Source of the DNA: Streptomyces iranensis
GTDB taxonomy: Bacteria > Actinomycetota > Actinomycetes > Streptomycetales > Streptomycetaceae
DNA: 64,000 nt
Assembly (NCBI RefSeq): GCF_017874715.1
Contig: NZ_JAGGLR010000003.1
Span: 434,001 to 498,000, forward strand
Direction: 5' to 3'
Below, piece after piece: positions 33,360 to 41,610 of this stretch; positions within the stretch are counted from its first letter, which is position 1, and each line of letters opens with the position of its first letter. A model generated the notes under the pieces. That model was not told the origin of the DNA, ran no database searches, and saw only the letters and a list, made by a program, of their open reading frames with translations. Made by a program: the position numbers and the translations under genes.

Positions 33360-34328
33360 ATGAGGGCGATGAGCGAGATGCGCGCGGCGCGGTACGACCG
33401 GTACGGACCTCCCGAGGTGCTGTACGAGGGCACTCTGCCGAAGCCGGTGGCCGGTCCGGACGAGGTGCTCGTGCGAGTGCATGCCACGAGTGTGAACGGC
33501 GGCGAGCTCTCGGGCCGGGCGGGCAAGCTGAAGCTGGTGACCGGGAGGAGGTTCCCGAAGGGCACCGGCGTCGACATCGTAGGGGAGATCGCCGAGGTGG
33601 GCTCCTCCGTGCGCCATCTCGCGGTGGGCGACCGGGTGTGGGGTGCGATGCCGCATCTGAGGTTCGGGGCGGCCGCCGAGTATGTGGCCGTCCGGCCCCG
33701 TCAGCTCTCCTACGCCCCGGAGAGCATCGATCTGGTCCGGGCCGCAGCCCTGCCCGGGGTCGGCACCACGGCCATCACGGCGCTGCGTGACAAGATCGGC
33801 CTGATGGGCGGCGAGCGGCTGCTGGTGCGTGGCGCGGCCGGCGGTGTCGGCAGCGTCGGCGTCCAGCTCGGGCACGCGCTCGGCGCCCATGTCACCGCGC
33901 TCGCCGGGGCGAAGGCGCTCGACCTCGTCCGGGAGCTCGGCGCCGATGAGGCGCATGACTACCGGACCACCGGTCCGGCCGCCATCGGGCCGTTCGACGC
34001 CGTGCTGGACACGGTGGGCACCGAGCTCGGCGCCTATCGCGGGCTGCTGGCGCCCGGCGGGCGGATGGTGGCCATCGCCTTCGACACCGACCGTCCGCTG
34101 TCCTCGCTGGGCTCCATGCTCCTCTCCACCGTGCACGGCGCCCGGCGGATGCGGTTCTTCACGGGAAACCCTCTGCACCAGCTCTTCGCGGACCTCGCCG
34201 CGTATGTGGAGAACGGGGCGATCCGGCCGGTCGTCGACACCGTCCATCCGCTCTCCGGTATCGCAAAGGCCCATCGCGCCATGGAAGCCGGTGGTGTCCG
34301 CGGCAAACACGTCATCCAGGTGAAATGA
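33360..34328 (+). CDS. Zinc-free MDR oxidoreductase (quinone oxidoreductase-like)
   Basis: A 322-residue protein of the medium-chain dehydrogenase family. GroES-like N-domain (YGPPEVLYEGTLPKPVAGPD, VHATSVNGGELSGRAGK) and a Rossmann domain with the NADPH motif VRGAAGGVGSVGVQ. The Cys and His ligands of zinc alcohol dehydrogenases are missing, so it belongs to the quinone oxidoreductase/enoyl-reductase-like branch. ATG at 33360 has AAGGGA close by; a second ATG at 33369 is also possible. Divergent from a TetR regulator. Substrate unknown; reduction of quinones or enones is likely. Confidence 0.9.
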   Translation: MRAMSEMRAARYDRYGPPEVLYEGTLPKPVAGPDEVLVRVHATSVNGGELSGRAGKLKLVTGRRFPKGTGVDIVGEIAEVGSSVRHLAVGDRVWGAMPHLRFGAAAEYVAVRPRQLSYAPESIDLVRAAALPGVGTTAITALRDKIGLMGGERLLVRGAAGGVGSVGVQLGHALGAHVTALAGAKALDLVRELGADEAHDYRTTGPAAIGPFDAVLDTVGTELGAYRGLLAPGGRMVAIAFDTDRPLSSLGSMLLSTVHGARRMRFFTGNPLHQLFADLAAYVENGAIRPVVDTVHPLSGIAKAHRAMEAGGVRGKHVIQVK

Positions 34329-34340
34329 GGCCATAAAACA

Positions 34341-34380
34341 GAGAAACGCCCCGGCTGCCTTGACGGCCGGGGCGTTTCTC
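34341..34380 (+). terminator. Strong intrinsic terminator
   Basis: GAGAAACGCCCCGGC (34341-34355) pairs perfectly with GCCGGGGCGTTTCTC (34366-34380) around a 10-base loop, 12 bases after the oxidoreductase stop. TTTCTC lies inside the 3' arm. One of the clearest terminators in the window. Confidence 0.85.
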
Positions 34381-34464
34381 GGCGTATATTGGGGATTTCC
34401 TTTGCCACTGCATTTATGGCATGGGGAAACCTGATGAAGTCATCGTATCCCGGCGGGAGTCGAA

Positions 34465-36777
34465 TTGTCAAACGAGGAATGGGACCGTGAGCAAGAATTC
34501 CTTGATCTGCTCAACGGGCGCCTCGCCGAGCTCAGGGCACGAGCCGAGGAGTCGGTGACCGAGGCCCTGTCCCTGGGGGGCTCCACCTTCCAGGCGCGGC
34601 TGGAGCGCGATGTGCTGGTGGCCGAGCGGTCCGGGCTGCTCGCCGCGTTCGAGGCGGGGGAGCGGGGGCTGTGTTTCGGCCGGCTGCTGTTCCGCGACGA
34701 CCGGGACTACCACATCGGCCGCATCGGCATCCGGCGAGATGACGCGGACCGCACCCCGCTGGTCATCGACTGGCGGGCCGATGTGGCCCGTCCGTTCTAC
34801 CTCGCCACCGGGCACACCCCCATGGGGCTGCGCCGCAGGCGCCACATCACCACCGAGGGCCCCAAGGTCACCGGGCTGCACGACGAGATCCTGGACCTCT
34901 CGGACACCATACGGACCGGGCATGAGGGATCCGACGCGGACGCCGTGCTGCTCGCCGCGCTCGACGCCGCGCGCACCGGCCGGATGCATGACATCGTGCA
35001 GACCATCCAGGCCGAACAGGATCAGATCATCCGCGCCCCGCACCACGGCGTCCACGTCGTGGAGGGCGGCCCCGGCACCGGCAAGACCGTCGTCGCGCTG
35101 CACCGCGCCGCGTATCTGCTCTACGCGCACCGGGAGTCGCTGGCGCGCCGCGCGGTGCTGATCGTCGGGCCGAACCCGGCGTTCCTCGGCTACATCGGTG
35201 AGGTGCTGCCCTCGCTCGGCGAGACCGGTGTGCTCCTGGCCACGCTCGGCGAGCTCTTCCCCGGTGTGACGGCCACCGGCACCGACACCCCCGAGGCCGC
35301 CGAGGTCAAGGGCCGTGCGGAGATGGCGGATGCGCTGGCCCGTTCCGTACGGGACCGGCAGACGCTGCCCGACCCCGCGATCGTCATCGAGCACGACGAC
35401 GGCGATCTGGTACTGGACAAGGACATCGCGTCCGAGGCGGGCCACAAGGCACGGGAGACCGGGCTGCCGCACAACCTCGCCCGTCCGCACTTCGCCTTCC
35501 GTGTCATCGACGCCCTCACCGACCAGCTCGTGGACCGGATCGGCGCGGACCCCTTCGGCGGGCCCAACCTCCTCGGCGCGGACGACGTCGCCCAGCTCGG
35601 CAAGGCGATCGCGGTCAACCCCGAGGTGCACGCGGCCATCGCGGAGCTGTGGCCGGCCCTCACCCCGCGGCAGCTCGTGGCCGACTTCCTCGGCGACCCC
35701 GTCCACCTCTCCGACGCCGACGCCGCCGCGATCCGCCGCACCGACGGCGAATGGACCCCCGCCGACGTCCCGTTGCTGGACGAGGCGGCCGAACTGCTCG
35801 GCCACGACGACGCGGCGGCCCGCGCCGCCGCGGAGGCCGAGCGCCAGGAGCGCATCGAGTACGCACAGGGTGTGCTCGACCTCTCCTACGGCTCCCGCAC
35901 CCTGGAGTTCGAGGACCGCGAGGACGAGGAGTCGGAGGTGCTGGCCGCCCACGACCTCATCGACGCCGAACGGCTGGCCGACCGCGCCGAGGAGCGCGAC
36001 CACCGCAGCGCCGCCGAACGCGCCGCCGCCGACCGCACCTGGGCCTTCGGCCACATCATCGTGGACGAGGCCCAGGAGCTGTCCGCGATGGCGTGGCGGC
36101 TGCTGATGCGGCGCAGCCCGACCCGTTCGATGACCCTGGTCGGCGACCCCGCGCAGACCGCGGAGCCGGGCGGCTGCGGCTCCTGGTCCTCGATCCTGGA
36201 GCCGTACGTCGGCGACCGCTGGGAGCACACCCGGCTCGGCGTCAACTACCGCACCCCGACCGAGATCATGGACGTCGCGGCGCGGGTGGCCCGTACCGTC
36301 GACCCCGCCTTCCAGCCGCCGCGCTCGGTCCGCGCCACCGGGGTACGGCCCTGGGCGGAGCACACCGGCGATCTGCCCGGCGCGGTGGCCGCGGCCGTGG
36401 CGCGGGAGACCCGCGCCGAGGGCCGTCTCGCGGTGATCGCCCCGAGGGACCGCCATGACGCGCTGTCGGCCGTCCTCCCGCAGGCGTCCACCGGTCGGTC
36501 CCCGGACCTGACCAGCGCGGTGGTGCTGCTCGACCCCCGGCAGGCCAAGGGTCTCGAGTTCGACACCGTGATCGTGGCCGAGCCCGCGGAGTTCGGCACC
36601 AGCGACCTCTATGTGGCGCTCACCCGGGCCACCCAGCGGCTGGGCGTGGTGCACACCGGGCCGCTCCCGGCGGGCCTGCGCGACCTGGCCGACGTGGCGG
36701 ATCCGGCCGACCCCGCCGGCCTGCCCGCCGCGGCCGGTTCCGCCGAGCAGATGCCGCGCCGCCGGCAGCGGGGGTGA
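34465..36777 (+). CDS. HelD/HelR-type RNA polymerase recycling ATPase
   Basis: A 770-residue UvrD-like ATPase. N-terminal coiled coil (RLAELRARAEESVTEAL), then RLLFRDDRDYHIGRIGI, Walker A GGPGTGKT at residues 201-208, a long HelD-specific insertion, Walker B HIIVDEAQELSAMAW, GDPAQ, and a C-terminal motif DPRQAKGLEFDTVIV with YVALTRATQRL. Actinobacterial HelD proteins free stalled RNA polymerase; the HelR branch also removes rifampicin. TTG start with GGGAG 6 nt upstream. TGCCA/TGGCA flank a 9-base spacer before it (34405-34425), but the rifamycin-associated element was not recognised. It lies alone, after a terminator. Confidence 0.88.
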   Translation: MSNEEWDREQEFLDLLNGRLAELRARAEESVTEALSLGGSTFQARLERDVLVAERSGLLAAFEAGERGLCFGRLLFRDDRDYHIGRIGIRRDDADRTPLVIDWRADVARPFYLATGHTPMGLRRRRHITTEGPKVTGLHDEILDLSDTIRTGHEGSDADAVLLAALDAARTGRMHDIVQTIQAEQDQIIRAPHHGVHVVEGGPGTGKTVVALHRAAYLLYAHRESLARRAVLIVGPNPAFLGYIGEVLPSLGETGVLLATLGELFPGVTATGTDTPEAAEVKGRAEMADALARSVRDRQTLPDPAIVIEHDDGDLVLDKDIASEAGHKARETGLPHNLARPHFAFRVIDALTDQLVDRIGADPFGGPNLLGADDVAQLGKAIAVNPEVHAAIAELWPALTPRQLVADFLGDPVHLSDADAAAIRRTDGEWTPADVPLLDEAAELLGHDDAAARAAAEAERQERIEYAQGVLDLSYGSRTLEFEDREDEESEVLAAHDLIDAERLADRAEERDHRSAAERAAADRTWAFGHIIVDEAQELSAMAWRLLMRRSPTRSMTLVGDPAQTAEPGGCGSWSSILEPYVGDRWEHTRLGVNYRTPTEIMDVAARVARTVDPAFQPPRSVRATGVRPWAEHTGDLPGAVAAAVARETRAEGRLAVIAPRDRHDALSAVLPQASTGRSPDLTSAVVLLDPRQAKGLEFDTVIVAEPAEFGTSDLYVALTRATQRLGVVHTGPLPAGLRDLADVADPADPAGLPAAAGSAEQMPRRRQRG

Positions 36778-36805
36778 CCCGGGAGGTGCGGTCAGCCGCT
36801 GCCGG

Positions 36806-38323
36806 TCAAGAGGAGCAGTTCTCGCTGGATCCGCTGGCGCTCACCCGCAGCGCTCCGCCGGAGGTGTTGGCGCTGTCGGCGAGGCAGTAGCCGGACACGT
36901 TCTGGACGATGGCGTCCGCCGGGCTGTCGCCGCCGCGCTGTGCGGTGAAGTGGTTGAAGCGCAGCGCGCTCCCGGAGTTGGCGATGACCGCCGGACGGCC
37001 GTCGTCCTCGGCGAACCGCACCGAGCTGTCGTTGAAGGTGATGTGATCCGTGTTGTGCAGATACCAGCCGAAGGCGGGGCGGGTGCCGATGCTCTTCGGG
37101 TTGTAGTCGTCGGCGTCATTGCCGGGAACACCGGTGGACATCGTGCCGTTGCCGCCGGGCACGGTGAGATTCACCTGGTTGAAGGTCACGCCGCTGATGT
37201 GATTGCCACCGGACTCGCCCCACAGCGTCGGGCTGAAGGAGGGGCTGTTCCCGGTCCCGGTGATGTTGTCGTAGGTGATGTCGCTGATGTGGCCGACTCC
37301 CGGACTGCCACCACACCGTTTTCTCGTTCCGATCTTCTGCATGATGGGGGAGTGCACATTGGTCATGGTGATGTCGCGGTAGTGCACATCGGAGATGTTG
37401 GCACCGTCCATCGAGACCATGCCGAGCCCGGACTTGTCCGCACCGGTGATGGTGATGCGCTGGAAGTCGTAGTCGGAGAAGTCACCACAGGTCTCGGAGC
37501 CGAACATCAGGGCGTTGCAGCACTTCGCGGAGAGATGTGAATCGGTCACCTTCACATGGCCGTTGGACAGCTTGGCGCCCAGGGCGTAGTCGCTCTTGAA
37601 GGCGAGCGCGTCGTCGTTGGCGGCGATGTCGGCATGGGTGATGGTCACATTGGTGGTGCTGATGATGTTCCAGCCGTCGCGGTCGCTCGCCGTGTCGATG
37701 GTGAGGTGGTCCGAGGTCACGTTCTCGCAGCCGTTGATGAGGGCCGCGAAGTGGCCGCCGCGCCGCAGGGTGATCCCGTCGAGGGTCAGCCCGTCACAGC
37801 GGGTCAGCGAAATGATCTTGTCCGCCTCGCCGGAGTCGGGGGTGCCGGTGATGAGGTTGCCCGCGCCGTCGATGGTTCCCGAACCGGTGAACCCGATGTC
37901 GGTGAGCCTGTCGCCGTAGAACATCGCGTTGTGGAAGTGGCTGTGGCCGTAGTCCTGGTAGTCGTCGTTCGGATTGGACTCGGGCTTGTCATAGGTGTCC
38001 GCGCTCGAACCGAGGATCGTGGCCCCGGAATCCAGCTGGAGGGTCACCTCGCTCTTGAGGTGGACGGTGTTCTTGGACTTGTACTGTCCGGACGGGAAGC
38101 GGACGATCCCGCCCCCGGCGCTGTTGGCCGCCGTGATGGCCTTCTCGATGGCGGCGGAGTCATTGGACGAACCGTCGGCCTTCGCGCCGTAGTCCATCAC
38201 GCTGAACACCGGTGCCGCGGTGGTGGCCGTGTCCTGAGCGGGGGCGGCGGTCGCCTGGGGCACTTGCGATAACCCGAAGACGGCGGCGAGGGCGAGCGCC
38301 GCGCCTGCGGCGAGTCTCTTCAT
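36806..38323 (-). CDS. Secreted GH28-like parallel beta-helix protein
   Basis: A 505-residue protein with signal peptide (ALALAAVFGLSQVPQATA). The fold is a right-handed beta helix: start VMDYGAKADGSSNDSAAIEK (the pectate/GH28 N-cap) and repeats such as CDGLTLDGITLRRGGHF, NVTITHADIAANDDALAFKS. The NDDALAFKSD stretch matches the catalytic Asp motif of GH28, but the GHG His motif is not obvious; instead MFGSETCGDFSD occurs there. It is probably a polygalacturonase-like or other uronide-acting enzyme with changed specificity. AAGGAG precedes the ATG. An AT-rich leader (38324-38460) precedes it. Confidence 0.85.
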   Translation of the reverse strand: MKRLAAGAALALAAVFGLSQVPQATAAPAQDTATTAAPVFSVMDYGAKADGSSNDSAAIEKAITAANSAGGGIVRFPSGQYKSKNTVHLKSEVTLQLDSGATILGSSADTYDKPESNPNDDYQDYGHSHFHNAMFYGDRLTDIGFTGSGTIDGAGNLITGTPDSGEADKIISLTRCDGLTLDGITLRRGGHFAALINGCENVTSDHLTIDTASDRDGWNIISTTNVTITHADIAANDDALAFKSDYALGAKLSNGHVKVTDSHLSAKCCNALMFGSETCGDFSDYDFQRITITGADKSGLGMVSMDGANISDVHYRDITMTNVHSPIMQKIGTRKRCGGSPGVGHISDITYDNITGTGNSPSFSPTLWGESGGNHISGVTFNQVNLTVPGGNGTMSTGVPGNDADDYNPKSIGTRPAFGWYLHNTDHITFNDSSVRFAEDDGRPAVIANSGSALRFNHFTAQRGGDSPADAIVQNVSGYCLADSANTSGGALRVSASGSSENCSS

Positions 38324-38533
38324 CTCTCGTTCTCCTTCTCCAGTGGAGCCGTGGAGATCCGACGTGTTGGAAGGTCTGAACCTGCTTGAACTGCGAGGAC
38401 CTCTCTGGCGGGGCGAATTCCGTCTGCGCCGGATCAGAAAGGTAGGATCTCTCGCCTTCTGTGGAAGGTAACAGGCGGATCCGGGCTGTCAATGGCCTCA
38501 GCCGCCACGACCGCCTCCCCGGCCGTCGATCGC

Positions 38534-38539
38534 CTACGA
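38534..38539 (+). promoter_or_regulatory. -10 element of a leaderless SRPBCC gene
   Basis: TACGAT ends 7 bases before the GTG start at 38547, so transcription should begin at or next to the start codon. No Shine-Dalgarno is present. Confidence 0.5.
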
Positions 38540-38546
38540 TCCCGCT

Positions 38547-38981
38547 GTGGCCCCCTTCCGTATCGAGCGGCGCTCCCCACTGCCCGTCGACGAGACCTGG
38601 CGACGGCTCACCGACTGGCCGCGCCACGGCGCCCATGTGCCGCTGAGCGGTGTCACCGTCCGCCCGGCGGGGCCGACCCGGGTGGGCACCGTGGTCGTGG
38701 TGCGCACGGGTGTCGGCCGCGCCGGATTCGACGACCCCATGGAGGTCGTGCGCTGGGGCCCGCCCACCGGGGACGCTCCCGGCAGCTGCAGGCTGGAGAA
38801 GCGCGGCTCGGTGGTCCTCGGATGGGCCGAGATCGAGGTGCGCCCCCGGGACGGCGGATCCGAGGTGGTATGGCGCGAGGAGGCCCGGATCCGGGGACTG
38901 CCCCGCCTGTTCGACCCGCCGACGGTCTGGTCCGGCCGCCTGCTCTTCGGCCGGGTGGTCGACGCGTTGCTGAAGGGGTGA
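38547..38981 (+). CDS. SRPBCC-family protein
   Basis: A 144-residue protein with the helix-grip START-like fold: FRIERRSPLPVDETWRRLTD at the start, a mid beta sheet and the long C-terminal helix LLFGRVVDALLKG. Such proteins bind hydrophobic ligands or act as cyclases/aromatases; this one looks like the SRPBCC proteins of unknown function common in Streptomyces. It is preceded by a -10 box at leaderless distance. The ligand is unknown. It is flanked by a repeat-rich spacer. Confidence 0.8.
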   Translation: MAPFRIERRSPLPVDETWRRLTDWPRHGAHVPLSGVTVRPAGPTRVGTVVVVRTGVGRAGFDDPMEVVRWGPPTGDAPGSCRLEKRGSVVLGWAEIEVRPRDGGSEVVWREEARIRGLPRLFDPPTVWSGRLLFGRVVDALLKG

Positions 38982-39052
38982 CGGCGCCTCGGTTTCGCCG
39001 GTGTCGGACGGTTCGTGACGCCTGCGGCGGGCTGTTCCCCTCCCCGCCCCTT

Positions 39053-39394
39053 CCCGATGCCGGGGCTTCGCCCCAGACCCCGATGCCGGGGCTTCGCCCC
39101 AGACCCCGAGACCGGGCTTCGCCCCTTCGCACGGCATCGGTGTGCGGTTCCGCCGCGTGGCGGGGCTTCGTCCCAGACCCCGATGCCGGGGCTTCGCCCC
39201 AGACCCCGAAACCGGGCTTCGCCCCTTCGCACGGCATCGGTGTGCGGCTCCGCCGCATGGCGGGGCCTCGCCCCTGGGCCCCGGAGTCCAGGGGCGAAGC
39301 CCCAGCCGCGCGGCGGAGCCGCAAATTGACGCTGCGGGAAGGGGCGGGGAGGGGGAAAGCATCGGTGTGCGGTTCCGCCGCGTGGTCCGCCGGA
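39053..39394. repeat. GC-rich repeat cluster with 100-bp tandem repeat
   Basis: Within the 608-base spacer 38982-39589 no gene is credible. It is built of GGGGCTTCGCCCC hairpins and CGCCGCGTGGCGG-type elements. Two units, 39081-39180 and 39181-39280, start CGATGCCGGGGCTTCGCCCC and match over their first 90 bases with four substitutions; a partial copy precedes (39053-39080) and another follows (39361-39393). Frames through it are long only because stops are rare in such sequence. Confidence 0.85.
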
Positions 39395-39589
39395 CACGCC
39401 GTAAGTGGCCCGACGGGTACGGCGTTTGACGACCGATGGCGGGGCCGATCATCGGGGCTCGTCGCTGGGTAGGGATACGCCGGGCCCGCCGCGGGCTCGC
39501 TCCGCGTACCGAACACCACCCCGGCTCACCGCACGGCACCGCACCGCCCCCGAAGGCCCGGCCCTCGCACGCCACGGAGGAGATGTCCT

Positions 39590-41539
39590 ATGCGCAGTCG
39601 TTCCAGAACCCTGGCACCCGTCACGGTGTTGTTCACCCTCCTCGCCCTGCTGCTGCCCACCGGCGCGGCCGCCACCGCGGCCGCCACCGCCCCCGGGACA
39701 CTGCCGGTCGTCACCCCGCGCCCGCAGGAGATGTCCCGCATCGGAGCGGACGTCCACGTCCCCTCCCGCGTCCGCCTCGTCATATCGGACGGTGTGGACC
39801 GTCCGACCCGCGATCTCGTCACCTCCGTGCTGCGCCGTGCGGGAGCTTCGCGGATCCAGGACGGCCCCGGGCCGAAGCTGACCGTGACCGTCGGCCGGAT
39901 CGCCGATCCCCGGGTCGCGAGGGCGCTTCGGGCCGCCGGGGGCCGGGTGCCCGGCACGCTGCCCGCCGAGGGCTACGCACTCGCCGCGGGACGCGGCTCG
40001 GTGGCGCTCGCGGGCGCCGACTCGGACGGGACGTACTACGCGGCGCAGACGCTGCGTCAGCTCGTGTCCGTCCACCGCACGATCGCGTCCGTCTCGGTCA
40101 CCGACCATCCGCTGATGCCGCTGCGCGGGGTGATCGAGGGGTTCTACGGAAGCCCCTGGACCCACGTCGAGCGCATGGACCAGCTGGCGTTCTACGGGGA
40201 CGTCAGGATGAACACCTACATCTACGCGCCGAAGGACGACCCGTACCACCGCGAGAAGTGGCGCGAGCCGTATCCGGCCGCCAAGCTCGCCGAGTTGGGC
40301 GAGCTCGTCCGGCAGGCGACCGACCACCATGTGCGGTTCACCTTCGCCGTCTCCCCGGGCAACTCCATCTGCTACAGCGACCCCGCCGACCTCGCCGCGC
40401 TGGAGGCCAAGCTGGACGCGGTCTACGACCTCGGGGTGCGCAGCTTCTCCATGCCGTTGGACGACATCAGCTACACCCGCTGGAACTGCGAATCCGATCG
40501 CGCCGGCTACGGAGACCCCTCGTCGGAGGCCGCCGCCAAGGCCCAGTCCGACCTGCTCAACACGGTGCAGAAGACCTTCCTGGACGAGCGGGCGGACACC
40601 AGGCCGCTCCAGATGGTGCCGACCGAGTACGGGGACGTCACCGAGACCCCGTACAAGCGCGTCCTGCGCGAGCGGCTGGACTCGCGGGTCGAGGTGATGT
40701 GGACCGGAACCGATGTGGTGCCGCCGCGGATCACCGTGGCCGACGCGGAGCGGGCCGCCACCGTGTGGGGGCGCAAGGTCTTCGTCTGGGACAACTACCC
40801 GGTCAACGACTACGGCCAGGCCGAGGGACGGCTGCTGCTCGCGCCCTACGACGCCCGTGAGTCCGGACTGCACCGGCAGCTCTCCGGTCTGGTCCTCAAC
40901 CCGATGAACCAGGCCGCCGCCAGCAAGGTCGCCCTCTTCGGCGGAGCGGACTTCGCCTGGAACGACACCGGCTACGACGCCACCCGCACCTGGGAGGCGG
41001 CCGCCCGCTACCTCGCCGGGGACGGCCCCGGCGCGCACCCGGGCCGTACGGACGGGACCGTTCGCTCGCTGCTGGCCTTCTTCGACACCCAGCACCTCGC
41101 ACCCACCTTCGGCGCCGAGCCCTGGCAGCCGCAGGCGCCCGAACTCGCCGCCCGGCTCGACCGGTTCCACACCGCCTGGGAGGCGGGGCACGAGCGAGCG
41201 GCCCTGCGGGAGCTGCGCCCGTACGCCCGGCTGCTGGCCGCCGCGCCCGAGCGCGTCAGGACCGGTGTCGCGGACCGGGGATTCGTGGCGGACTGCGCGC
41301 CCTGGCTGGACGCGCTGTCGCTGTGGGGGCGCGCCTTCGAGCGCACCCTGGACGCGCTGGGCGCCCGTCTCGACGGCCATGACGCCCAGGCGGCACAGTG
41401 GTTCGCCGAGGCGGCGGCCGACGCGCGGCGGGCCGGGGAGATCCGCACCATCCCGGGTGAGACCCGCCCCGAGGGCCCGGTGCGCATCGCCGACGGAGTC
41501 CTCGACACCTTCATCACCGAGGCCGCCGAAGGCGCCTGA
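39590..41539 (+). CDS. Secreted GH84 beta-N-acetylglucosaminidase
   Basis: A 649-residue protein with signal peptide (VLFTLLALLLPTGAAATAAA). Glyco_hydro_20b-like N-domain, then the GH84 barrel: RGVIEGFYGSPWTHVERMDQ and MNTYIYAPKDDPYHREKWRE, with the catalytic Asp pair D291-D292 in PLDDISYTRW. Residues 500-649 form a helical bundle. This is the NagJ/O-GlcNAcase-like family acting on GlcNAc ends of glycoproteins or polymers by substrate-assisted catalysis. Many Streptomyces members exceed 900 residues with added CBM32 domains; this one has none. GGAGGAG lies 8 nt before the ATG. Confidence 0.92.
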   Translation: MRSRSRTLAPVTVLFTLLALLLPTGAAATAAATAPGTLPVVTPRPQEMSRIGADVHVPSRVRLVISDGVDRPTRDLVTSVLRRAGASRIQDGPGPKLTVTVGRIADPRVARALRAAGGRVPGTLPAEGYALAAGRGSVALAGADSDGTYYAAQTLRQLVSVHRTIASVSVTDHPLMPLRGVIEGFYGSPWTHVERMDQLAFYGDVRMNTYIYAPKDDPYHREKWREPYPAAKLAELGELVRQATDHHVRFTFAVSPGNSICYSDPADLAALEAKLDAVYDLGVRSFSMPLDDISYTRWNCESDRAGYGDPSSEAAAKAQSDLLNTVQKTFLDERADTRPLQMVPTEYGDVTETPYKRVLRERLDSRVEVMWTGTDVVPPRITVADAERAATVWGRKVFVWDNYPVNDYGQAEGRLLLAPYDARESGLHRQLSGLVLNPMNQAAASKVALFGGADFAWNDTGYDATRTWEAAARYLAGDGPGAHPGRTDGTVRSLLAFFDTQHLAPTFGAEPWQPQAPELAARLDRFHTAWEAGHERAALRELRPYARLLAAAPERVRTGVADRGFVADCAPWLDALSLWGRAFERTLDALGARLDGHDAQAAQWFAEAAADARRAGEIRTIPGETRPEGPVRIADGVLDTFITEAAEGA

Positions 41540-41559
41540 GTCTCGAAGCGGTTGTATTG

Positions 41560-41575
41560 CCACCCTTGGGGGTGG
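41560..41575 (+). terminator. Small stem-loop after GH84 gene
   Basis: CCACCC-TTGG-GGGTGG lies 20 bases after the GH84 stop. The stem is only 6 bp and has no T run, so it is a weak terminator at best and may instead be part of the next promoter region. Confidence 0.4.
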
Positions 41576-41597
41576 TGACGCTCGGGTGATTATGCAC

Positions 41598-41603
41598 TAC
41601 GCT
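41598..41603 (+). promoter_or_regulatory. -10 element before the FAD monooxygenase gene
   Basis: TACGCT ends 7 bases before the ATG at 41611, and a GTGACG hexamer lies 18 bases upstream of it. No ribosome site is seen, so the transcript is probably leaderless. Confidence 0.5.
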
Positions 41604-41610
41604 CCGTAGC

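Noticed and set aside
34468..36654. 728-codon minus-strand frame opposite the HelD gene
   Set aside because: Antisense shadow; rich in Gly/His/Arg and lacking motifs.
39053..39394. CRISPR-like repeat array
   Set aside because: Units are contiguous 100-bp tandem copies of hairpin-rich sequence without unique spacers, and no cas gene is near.
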